The translations under genes and the position numbers were made by a program. From the NCBI GenBank assembly GCA_036389105.1, contig DASVQK010000121.1:1-6545 (forward strand): 6,545 nucleotides of DNA. The letters are read 5' to 3'. The notes under the pieces were generated by a model. It was given only the letters and a program-made list of their open reading frames with translations. It was not told the DNA's origin and did not search any database. Positions 1 to 6,545 of the stretch are shown here, piece after piece (the stretch's first letter is position 1; each line of letters begins with the position of its first letter). The DNA comes from AC-37 sp036389105. GTDB lineage: Bacteria > Actinomycetota > Thermoleophilia > Solirubrobacterales > Thermoleophilaceae.

Positions 1-1157
1 GAGTACCAGCCGGGCGAGCTCCAGATCTCGAAGTGGAGGTGGCAGGCTGAGGCGTCGCCGGTGTCGCCCACGTGGCCGACCTGCTGGCCCGTGTCCACGC
101 GGTCGCCCACGCTGAGCGGCGACGGGCTCCGAAGGTGCGCGTAGAAGAAGTCCTGGCCGGTGCCCGCGCCGTCGATCACCACGTAATTGCCCGCGGCCGA
201 GTGGAACTTCGCGTCCTTGACCTTGCCGCCGCGCGCCGCCAGGATCGGCGTGCCGCACCTGGCGAACACGTCCTGGCCCTGGTGCGAGTGGCCGCCGCGC
301 GCGGCGCCGAAGCCGTCGCCGTAGCTGTGCCTCGCGCGGAGCGGGAAGGCGTAGCCGTGCAGGTCGAACGCGTCGCGGGTGGTGTCGCCCACCGCCGCGT
401 TCTGCGCCACCGCGCCGGACTGGCCGCGGGCGGCAAGGCGGAAGGCGTAGCGACCGTCGGCGCCGTCGGCGGCGTCCCAGGCGATCGTCTGCACGATGCC
501 GTTGCCGACCGCCTCGGCCGTCCAGGTCTTGATGACGGCGCCGTCGGCCACCCGTACGAGCGTGACGCCGATCGATGCGGGGCCGCCGTCTACCACGCGG
601 TACGAGAAGCTCACCCCGTGCGCGCCGGCGAACACCGTTCCTGAGCTCAGCGCGGTCTCGAGGCGCGGGGCGCCCGGCTCGGCGGGGCCCGGCACCGGCG
701 TGAGCTGCGGGCTGGCCTGCGGCGGCGGCGCCGGGACGATCCTCAGCGGCTTGGACGGTCTGGAGTGCACCTTGCGGTTGGCCACCGCCGAGAGGGGACC
801 GCTGGCGGCGGAGTACGGGACCTTCACCGCGAGGGTCCGGTCGCTCGCGGCGGTCACGCGCGCGGCCACGTCGTCGGCGCGCCCCCGGCCGCCCAGGAAC
901 ACGACCTTGGTGGTCTCCGACAGGCCCTGGCCCCGGACGCGCACGGTCCCGCCGTTGCGCACGCGACCGTGGGACGCGCAGCCGGCGGCGCAGCGCACGG
1001 TCTTGATCCTGGGCTTGGCCACGAAGGCCGCCCCGCCGCTGGCGGCGCGGTGGTCGGTGGCGCCGGTGGACGTCGCGCCCGCGAGACCCGCGGCCAGCGC
1101 GGCTCCGCCGGCCGCGATCGCCTTGAACCTGTACGCGTGAAGGGTCCCCTGCGGCAC
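1..1157 (-). CDS. Secreted M23 (LytM-type) metallopeptidase, C-terminus cut by window edge
   Basis: Reading from a GTG at 1157 gives 385 codons without a stop before the left edge. Residues 10-28 (R and K followed by an Ala/Gly-rich hydrophobic run) look like a weak Sec signal peptide. Residues about 65-140 resemble an IPT/TIG Ig-like domain, a Pro-rich linker covers 141-165, and about 170-250 resembles a FlgD/FN3-like beta domain ending in a W-D-x-x-D-G-x-D-G-R-Y motif. The M23 domain starts near 265. It has the zinc motif HQGQD (H292, D296), the catalytic-type YAHL (H341) and HLHFE (H373, H375), so all usual active-site residues are present. C301 and C372 flank the active site and could form a disulfide. 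By family, it is an extracytoplasmic peptidoglycan endopeptidase; the bond cut is not predictable here. Probably only about 15-30 residues are missing. Its leader is a cyclic-di-AMP riboswitch, which supports a cell-wall role. Confidence 0.93.
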   Translation of the reverse strand, partial: MPQGTLHAYRFKAIAAGGAALAAGLAGATSTGATDHRAASGGAAFVAKPRIKTVRCAAGCASHGRVRNGGTVRVRGQGLSETTKVVFLGGRGRADDVAARVTAASDRTLAVKVPYSAASGPLSAVANRKVHSRPSKPLRIVPAPPPQASPQLTPVPGPAEPGAPRLETALSSGTVFAGAHGVSFSYRVVDGGPASIGVTLVRVADGAVIKTWTAEAVGNGIVQTIAWDAADGADGRYAFRLAARGQSGAVAQNAAVGDTTRDAFDLHGYAFPLRARHSYGDGFGAARGGHSHQGQDVFARCGTPILAARGGKVKDAKFHSAAGNYVVIDGAGTGQDFFYAHLRSPSPLSVGDRVDTGQQVGHVGDTGDASACHLHFEIWSSPGWY

Positions 1158-1162
1158 TGATG

Positions 1163-1171
1163 CCTCTCCTT
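1163..1171 (-). promoter_or_regulatory. Ribosome binding site of the M23 gene
   Basis: AAGGAGAGG on the minus strand ends 5 nt before the GTG at 1157 and decides that non-ATG start. It follows the 3' strand of the riboswitch P1 helix almost without a gap, so folding of the aptamer could affect ribosome access. Confidence 0.75.
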
Positions 1172-1173
1172 CT

Positions 1174-1330
1174 CCGGCCTACGGGGTTAGCTGACGGGCT
1201 CGCGCCGAAAGAGCGGCGCTACGGGCGTGTGGAGCAGCCGCGCTCCACCCGATTCGCCCCACGGAGGCGGTCCTCGCCCCCGCACTGGTTCCCCCGTTCC
1301 CCGACCCTGAGGCCGTAGGATTCGGCAGGC
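1174..1330 (-). promoter_or_regulatory. Cyclic-di-AMP riboswitch (ydaO/yuaA class)
   Basis: Reading the minus strand 5' to 3', the conserved segments of this class occur in order: GCCGAAUCC (1326-1318), GGGGGAACCA (about 1296-1287), GGGGCGAAUC (1260-1251), and CCCGUCAGCUAACCCCGU followed by AGGC (1198-1177). P1 pairs GCC (1326-1324) with GGC (1179-1177), extended by CC/GG across one mismatch. Variable arms are well formed: a 6-bp stem near 1265-1284, a 7-bp stem with halves GUGGAGC and GCUCCAC, and a 6-bp stem GCGCCG/CGGCGC. In this class two cyclic-di-AMP molecules bind and usually turn expression off; wall hydrolases are common targets, including actinobacterial ones. Only about 16 nt separate P1 from the GTG, which leaves no room for an intrinsic terminator, so I infer control of translation initiation. 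Identification is by recalled consensus, not by a covariance search. Confidence 0.93.
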
Positions 1331-1348
1331 TTCGAACTTCGCGGCGGC

Positions 1349-1354
1349 ACTATA
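1349..1354 (-). promoter_or_regulatory. Candidate -10 box for the riboswitch-M23 transcript
   Basis: TATAGT on the minus strand fits the TAnnnT pattern of housekeeping promoters. It would start RNA near 1342, about 12 nt before the first paired base of the riboswitch, which is a sensible position. No convincing -35 box lies 16-18 nt upstream, where the sequence is G/C only. Confidence 0.45.
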
Positions 1355-1367
1355 GCCATCGCGGCGG

Positions 1368-1397
1368 CGGACGGCCCGGCCGGCCCGCCGCTAACCT
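1368..1397 (+). promoter_or_regulatory. Weak candidate promoter for rplM-rpsI-glmM
   Basis: TAACCT (1392-1397) fits TAnnnT. CGGACG lies 18 nt upstream and shares the GAC core of a -35 box. RNA would begin near 1404, leaving only about 12 nt before the rplM ATG, which would match the absence of a ribosome binding site there. The proposal is weak because short motifs arise by chance. This promoter would be back-to-back with the one driving the M23 transcript. Confidence 0.3.
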
Positions 1398-1415
1398 CGG
1401 ACGCCTCGCAGCGCC

Positions 1416-1850
1416 ATGAAGACCTTCGTAGCGACACCCGCAAACCGCGAGCGCGACTGGCTCGTGGTCGACGCCGCCGGCCGTACTCTCGGCCGGCTGG
1501 CCACGCAGATCGCCGACACCCTGCGGGGCAAGCGCAAGCCCGAGTACACCCCGCACTGCGACGTGGGTGACTTCGTGATCGTCGTCAACGCCGAGAAGAT
1601 CGCGGTGACGGGCGACAAGCGCCAGCAGAAGCGCTACTACCGCCACTCCGGCTACCCGGGCGGGCTCCGGTCGCGCACGCTCGAGGAGATGCTCGAACGG
1701 CGGCCCGAGGAGGTCATCCGGCTGGCGGTAAAGGGGATGCTGCCGCGCACCCGCCTCGGCCGCGCCCAGCTGCGCAAGCTCAAGGTCTACGCCGGGCCGG
1801 ACCACCCGCACGCCGCCCAGCAGCCGCAACCCATGGAGGTCAACGCCTGA
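1416..1850 (+). CDS. rplM: 50S ribosomal protein L13
   Basis: 144 residues, close to the usual 142-147. L13 is an early-assembly protein of the large subunit that binds 23S rRNA. The sequence matches the family from end to end: an RDWLVVDA segment (13-20), TLGRLAT (24-30), an RGKRKPEYTPH run (37-47), DFVIVVNAEKIAVTG (52-66), the signature AVKGMLPRTRLGR near residues 103-115, and a KLKVYAG plus HPHAAQQP tail. The start is the only sensible ATG, since the protein aligns with homologues from MKTF onward, yet no Shine-Dalgarno-like purine run precedes it (upstream bases are CTCGCAGCGCC). It heads the operon and its stop overlaps the rpsI start by one base, giving translational coupling of L13 and S9 as in most bacteria. 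Confidence 0.98.
   Translation: MKTFVATPANRERDWLVVDAAGRTLGRLATQIADTLRGKRKPEYTPHCDVGDFVIVVNAEKIAVTGDKRQQKRYYRHSGYPGGLRSRTLEEMLERRPEEVIRLAVKGMLPRTRLGRAQLRKLKVYAGPDHPHAAQQPQPMEVNA
1835..1839 (+). promoter_or_regulatory. Ribosome binding site of rpsI inside rplM
   Basis: GGAGG lies 10 nt before the ATG at 1850, within the last codons of rplM. Together with the TGATG stop/start overlap it supports initiation at 1850, and therefore translation of the whole long N-terminal extension of S9. Confidence 0.7.
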
Positions 1851-2872
1851 TGATCGACGACGAGCGCCCCGACGCGCCGCAGGACGAGGGCGCCGGCGAC
1901 CCCGGCGACCAGGCGGCCGCGCCCGAGGACGCCCAGCCCAGCCCGTCCGCCGATCCCTCTGAGTCGCCCGTCGCGGGCGACGAGGACGGCGCCGACGAGG
2001 CCGCGGCCGAGGAGAGCGCGGGCGACGAGGACCTAGCGACCGTCGAGGACGCGCAGGAGGAGGTCTCGGAGCCGCCCGCCGAGGACGCGCCGGAGGTAGT
2101 GGCCGAGGAGCCCGCGGCCGGGCAGCCGGCCGAGGGACAGCCTGCGGCCGAGGAGCCAGCCCCCGATCAGCCCGCCGAGGAGCCAGCCCCCGAGGAGCTC
2201 GCGCCCGGACAGCCGGCCGAGCCCGCCGCCGAGGAGCCGCGCCGCGAGCGCCCGAAGCGCGACGAGAAGGACGACAAGAAGAAGGACGAGGTCGTGCCCG
2301 GCGCCCACCTGGAGCCCGACCTGGTGCTCGAGGAGAAGCGCCCCGAGGGCGAGCTCGACGAGTACGCCGCCCGCTACGGCGCCCCCGACGACGGCGACGA
2401 AGAGACCGCCCCCGCCGCGACCGCCGACGCCGCCCGGGCCCCGGCCGAGGAGGCCGCCCCGCGCACGGCCCTGGACCTCGCGGCCGACGCTCGCTACCAG
2501 GCCACCGGCAAGCGCAAGACCTCCGTCGCGCGCGTGATCCTCAAGCCGGGGAGCGGCAGCTACTCGATCAACGGCCGCTCGCTCGAGGACTACTTCCCGC
2601 GCGCCGCCCTCCAGACCACGGCACGGCAGCCGCTAACCACGGCCGGGTTCGACAAGCGCATGGACGTGGTCGCCCGGATCCACGGCGGCGGCATCTCGGC
2701 GCAGGCCGGCGCGCTGCGCCACGGCGTGGCCCGCGCCCTCGTGGAGGCCGACCCGGCCCTGCGCGCGGAGCTCAAGCGTCGCGGCTTCCTCTCGCGCGAC
2801 GCGCGCGCGAAGGAGCGCAAGAAGGCCGGCCTCAAGAAGGCCCGCAAGCGCCCGCAGTTCTCCAAGCGCTGA
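1850..2872 (+). CDS. rpsI: 30S ribosomal protein S9 with a ~215-residue acidic N-terminal extension
   Basis: The last 125 residues (about 216-340) are a normal S9: YQATGKRKTSVARV, NGRSLEDYF, the family signature starting GGG at 279-281 with Q285 and R295, and the Lys/Arg-rich tail ending FSKR, which in this family reaches the P-site tRNA. The whole protein is 340 residues against about 130 for ordinary S9. Residues 7-130 contain no Lys, Arg, His or aromatic residue and 40 Asp/Glu, and are rich in Pro and Ala. A mixed-charge patch (131-147, RRERPKRDEKDDKKKDE) and a second acidic linker (150-205) follow. The extension should be disordered and sit on the solvent side of the small subunit. Shorter S9 extensions are known in actinobacteria; one this long is unusual. 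Reading frame and third-base GC are continuous, so this is not a sequencing frameshift. A GTG at 2294 could be a secondary start. Confidence 0.95.
   Translation: MIDDERPDAPQDEGAGDPGDQAAAPEDAQPSPSADPSESPVAGDEDGADEAAAEESAGDEDLATVEDAQEEVSEPPAEDAPEVVAEEPAAGQPAEGQPAAEEPAPDQPAEEPAPEELAPGQPAEPAAEEPRRERPKRDEKDDKKKDEVVPGAHLEPDLVLEEKRPEGELDEYAARYGAPDDGDEETAPAATADAARAPAEEAAPRTALDLAADARYQATGKRKTSVARVILKPGSGSYSINGRSLEDYFPRAALQTTARQPLTTAGFDKRMDVVARIHGGGISAQAGALRHGVARALVEADPALRAELKRRGFLSRDARAKERKKAGLKKARKRPQFSKR
2147..2193 (+). repeat. Direct repeat inside the S9 extension
   Basis: A 20-bp sequence occurs exactly at 2147-2166 and again at 2174-2193, a 27-bp (9-codon) period encoding AEEPAPDQP then AEEPAPEEL. 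Further GQPAE/AEEP echoes occur on both sides. This suggests the acidic arm grew by in-frame duplication. Confidence 0.85.
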
Positions 2873-2880
2873 CGCCTCCC

Positions 2881-4230
2881 ATGGCCAGCACGCCAGACAC
2901 CCCGCCCGCCGGGGGGTCCCCGCCCAAGCTGTTCGGGACCGACGGCGTCCGCGGCGTGGCCGGCGAGTTCCTGACCGCGGAGCTGGCCCTGGCCCTCGGG
3001 CGGTCCGCGGCCACCATCTCGCCGGCCGCGGCGCCCCAGGTGCTGATCGTGCGCGACACGCGCGAGTCCGGCGAGATGCTGGAGGCGGCGCTGGCCGCCG
3101 GGATCGCCGCCGCCGGGGGCCACGCCCTGCTCGGCGGCGTGCTGCCCACGCCGGGCGCGGCGCTGCTGGTCCGCCGCTTCCAGCTGGACATGGGCGTGGT
3201 CGTATCCGCCTCCCACAACCCCTACTGCGACAACGGCATCAAGTTCTTCGGCCCCGACGGCACCAAGCTGGCCGACGAGCAGGAGCGCGAGATCGAGCGG
3301 CTGGTCCACACCCAGGACAGCGAGGCCGCCGACGGGCGCGTGCGCGAGCTGCACGGGGCCGGCGGCGATTACCTGCGCGAGCTGCACGGGCGCTTCGCCA
3401 AGCTCGACCTGTCCGGCACGAGCGTGCTGCTGGACTGCGCCAACGGCGCGACCTACCGCGCCGCGCCGGAGATCTTCCGCCGGCTCGGGGCGAGCGTGGA
3501 GGCGATCGCCGTGGAGCCCGACGGGCGCAACATCAACGACGGCGTGGGCTCGACGCACGTGGAGGCGCTGGCCGCCCGCATGAGCGAGGGCGGCTTCGAC
3601 GTCGGGTTCGCCTTCGACGGCGACGGCGACCGGGTGCTGGCCGCCGACCGCAACGGGGCGGTGGTTGACGGCGACGAGCTGATCGCCCTGGCCGCGCTGC
3701 ACATGCGCGGCGACGGCCGGCTGCCAGGCGACGGCGTGGCCGTGACCGTGATGACCAACTACGGCTTCCACCAGGCGATGAAGGGCGCCGGCCTCGAGGT
3801 GGCCACGACGCCGGTCGGCGACCGGCACGTGCTGGCCGAGCTCCTGGCCCGCGGCTGGGCGCTGGGCGGCGAGCAGTCGGGGCACATCATCGACACCGGC
3901 TTCGTGCCGTCCGGCGACGGCATCGCGTCCGCCCTGCTCACCCTGGAGGCGCTCGCCGGCCGCGACCTGGCCGACCGCGACGCGATGGTCAAGCTCCCCC
4001 AGCGGCTGGTGAACGTGAAGGTTGCCGACCGCGACGCGATCGACGGCGCCAGGCCCGTCTGGGAGGCCGTCGAGCGCGAGTCCGAGGCCCTGTCGGGCCG
4101 CGGACGGGTCCTGGTGCGGGCGTCCGGCACCGAGCCCCTCGTGCGGGTGATGGTGGAGGCCCCCGAGAGGGACGAGTGCGACGCCGTGGCCGCCCGGCTC
4201 GTGGAGGTCGTGGAGCGCGAGCTGGCCTGA
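2881..4230 (+). CDS. glmM: Phosphoglucosamine mutase
   Basis: Converts glucosamine-6-phosphate to glucosamine-1-phosphate in the cytoplasm, the second step toward UDP-GlcNAc. At 449 residues it has the usual family length (about 445-450). All four active-site elements of the alpha-D-phosphohexomutase fold are visible: the phosphoserine loop SASHNP (S111 is the phosphorylated Ser), the magnesium loop FDGDGDR (D246, D248, D250, R251), the sugar-binding GGEQSGH (329-335), and the phosphate-binding RASGTEPLVR (413-422). The FGTDGVRG start of the conserved domain begins at residue 18, so a short Pro-rich tail of about 15 residues precedes it. The ATG lies 8 nt after the rpsI stop with no Shine-Dalgarno motif, so translation probably depends on coupling to rpsI. 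No other in-frame ATG or GTG gives a better start. Expected to act with GlmS downstream. Confidence 0.98.
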   Translation: MASTPDTPPAGGSPPKLFGTDGVRGVAGEFLTAELALALGRSAATISPAAAPQVLIVRDTRESGEMLEAALAAGIAAAGGHALLGGVLPTPGAALLVRRFQLDMGVVVSASHNPYCDNGIKFFGPDGTKLADEQEREIERLVHTQDSEAADGRVRELHGAGGDYLRELHGRFAKLDLSGTSVLLDCANGATYRAAPEIFRRLGASVEAIAVEPDGRNINDGVGSTHVEALAARMSEGGFDVGFAFDGDGDRVLAADRNGAVVDGDELIALAALHMRGDGRLPGDGVAVTVMTNYGFHQAMKGAGLEVATTPVGDRHVLAELLARGWALGGEQSGHIIDTGFVPSGDGIASALLTLEALAGRDLADRDAMVKLPQRLVNVKVADRDAIDGARPVWEAVERESEALSGRGRVLVRASGTEPLVRVMVEAPERDECDAVAARLVEVVERELA

Positions 4231-4249
4231 GGGCGGGCCGCCCGACAGG

Positions 4250-4278
4250 TCGCCAAAGCCAGGCTTCGGCGGTACTAT
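4250..4278 (+). promoter_or_regulatory. Candidate glmS promoter
   Basis: TCGCCA (4250-4255, four of six matches to TTGACA), a 17-nt spacer, then TACTAT (4273-4278, four of six matches to TATAAT). TACTAT stands out in otherwise G/C-rich sequence. Transcription would begin near 4285, giving a leader of about 100 nt. It suggests glmS can be transcribed separately from the ribosomal-protein operon. Confidence 0.5.
4252..4270 (+). promoter_or_regulatory. 19-bp dyad in the glmS promoter spacer, possible operator
   Basis: Two 9-bp arms, GCCAAAGCC and GGCTTCGGC, surround a central A; eight of nine positions are symmetrical. The dyad lies between and partly over the candidate -35 and -10 boxes, where a repressor would act. 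A one-base centre makes it a poor RNA hairpin, so a DNA operator is more likely than a terminator. No regulator is identified and the sequence does not match an operator I recognise. Confidence 0.35.
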
Positions 4279-4284
4279 CGGGGG

Positions 4285-4384
4285 CACGCAGAGGGCCGCT
4301 TTCAGGCGGCTCTCTCTGGTTTGAAAGGCGGTCCACATGGAGGTGGGCCGCGCGGAGAGCGCGAAGCAGGGAGGTGACGACGGC
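4285..4384 (+). promoter_or_regulatory. Structured 5' leader of glmS with two competing folds
   Basis: Fold A has two hairpins. The first pairs 4290-4299 with 4306-4315 (10 bp, one G-U, loop UUUCAG). The second pairs 4328-4336 with 4343-4351 (9 bp, one G-U, loop AUGGAG). Fold B pairs 4293-4305 with 4321-4334 (13 bp with one bulged G and two G-U), using strands from both hairpins, so A and B exclude each other. In B, GCUCUC (4309-4314) is released and could pair with GAGAGC (4355-4360), just before the glmS ribosome binding site. This arrangement resembles a translational switch. It does not match the glmS ribozyme. Pairing was counted by hand; chance stems are common in GC-rich DNA. Confidence 0.4.
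4369..4377 (+). promoter_or_regulatory. Ribosome binding site that fixes the glmS start
   Basis: GGGAGGTGA is a near-perfect anti-16S match, with GGAGG ending 10 nt before the ATG at 4385. It favours 4385 over the in-frame upstream ATG at 4337. Confidence 0.88.
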
Positions 4385-6244
<1,860 letters not shown>

Positions 6245-6297
6245 CCGGGACGGCGGACGGCGCCGGAGTCGACGCCGCCCGCCGGAGGGAGTCCCGG
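6245..6297 (+). terminator. Large hairpin between convergent genes, possible bidirectional terminator
   Basis: Starting right after the glmS stop, CCGGGAC (6245-6251) pairs perfectly with GTCCCGG (6291-6297). Inside it, 6252-6262 pairs with 6273-6283 (11 positions, one A-C mismatch), leaving a 10-nt loop and a 7-nt bulge on the 3' side. No T-tract follows on either strand, so this is not a classical intrinsic terminator. U-less hairpins at convergent gene ends are often proposed as terminators in actinobacteria. Confidence 0.5.
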
Positions 6298-6304
6298 TGC
6301 GGAC

Positions 6305-6545
6305 CTACTTGGTGGTGATCTCCGCCGTCCCCACCGCGAGGCACGACGCGTCGGCCGTGCCCTGCCCGCTCTGGCGCACGATGCCCTCGTAGACCACGTC
6401 CGTACCGCCGAACTCCACGTGCACGCGGAACGTGCTGGAGCCGTTGATCGTGAATGGGTCGACGGTGCCCGGCGCCAGCGAGCTGACCACGGGGGCGGCG
6501 CCGCCGACCGTGTGCGCGACGTTGAGGGCGCTGAGCGACGTGCTG
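6305..6545 (-). CDS. Unidentified protein, C-terminal part only
   Basis: The minus strand is open from the right edge to a TAG at 6307-6305, giving 79 complete codons with no stop. A GTG at 6490 could be read as a start, but the frame continues upstream with the same G/C third-base bias, so I treat this as the 3' end of a longer gene. The visible part is rich in Ser, Thr, Gly and Val, with alternating beta-strand-like runs (FTINGSSTFRVHVEFGG, VVYEGIVRQ) and one Cys, and it ends in AEITTK. That composition fits an exported or surface beta-rich protein, but no family is recognised and the N-terminus, where a signal peptide would be, is outside the window. It converges on glmS and shares the intergenic hairpin with it. 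Confidence 0.6.
   Translation of the reverse strand, partial: STSLSALNVAHTVGGAAPVVSSLAPGTVDPFTINGSSTFRVHVEFGGTDVVYEGIVRQSGQGTADASCLAVGTAEITTK

Noticed and set aside
72..1160. Plus-strand open frames (72-644, 496-1140, 765-1160)
   Set aside because: They are antisense to the M23 gene, whose zinc and catalytic motifs clearly identify the coding strand.
1366..1390. G/C palindromic run upstream of rplM
   Set aside because: Only G and C with low complexity; the symmetry is imperfect and expected by chance at this composition.
1219..1443. 74-codon minus-strand open frame
   Set aside because: It lies over the riboswitch and its promoter; the conserved RNA elements explain the region.
4290..4323. 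Intrinsic terminator after glmM
   Set aside because: The 10-bp hairpin is followed by CTCTGGTTTG-like sequence rather than a T-tract, and the candidate promoter lies upstream of it.
4285..4384. glmS ribozyme
   Set aside because: The conserved ribozyme core and its cleavage-site context are not recognisable, and the known distribution is mainly in Gram-positive Firmicutes.

Overview
This GC-rich window (codon third positions are almost all G or C) looks like the chromosome of an actinomycete-type bacterium. The gene order rplM-rpsI-glmM-glmS is typical of Actinomycetota. The long acidic S9 extension and the M23 protein with IPT and FlgD-like domains would suit a deep lineage such as Thermoleophilia, but that placement is inference. 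No tRNA, rRNA, CRISPR, insertion sequence or phage gene was seen.

Layout. Minus strand, 1157 down to the left edge: a secreted M23 (LytM-type) metallopeptidase, complete except for its last residues. Its 5' leader (about 1174-1330, minus strand) is a ydaO/yuaA-class cyclic-di-AMP riboswitch, recognisable by its conserved core segments. Plus strand: rplM (L13, 1416-1850) overlaps rpsI (S9, 1850-2872) by one base, and glmM (2881-4230) follows after 8 nt. A 154-nt gap then carries a candidate promoter with a dyad in its spacer and a leader RNA that can fold two mutually exclusive ways. glmS (4385-6244) follows; its start is fixed by the need for an N-terminal catalytic Cys and by a strong ribosome binding site. 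A large GC-rich hairpin separates glmS from the C-terminal end of an unidentified minus-strand gene (6305 to the right edge).

How the genes work together. GlmS makes glucosamine-6-phosphate and GlmM converts it to glucosamine-1-phosphate; both steps feed UDP-GlcNAc and so peptidoglycan. The divergent M23 enzyme probably cuts or remodels peptidoglycan, and its leader places it under cyclic-di-AMP, a messenger tied to wall and turgor homeostasis. The window therefore joins translation (L13, S9), wall precursor supply and wall turnover. The points most worth a second look are the riboswitch, the bistable-looking glmS leader, and the roughly 215-residue acidic extension on ribosomal protein S9.
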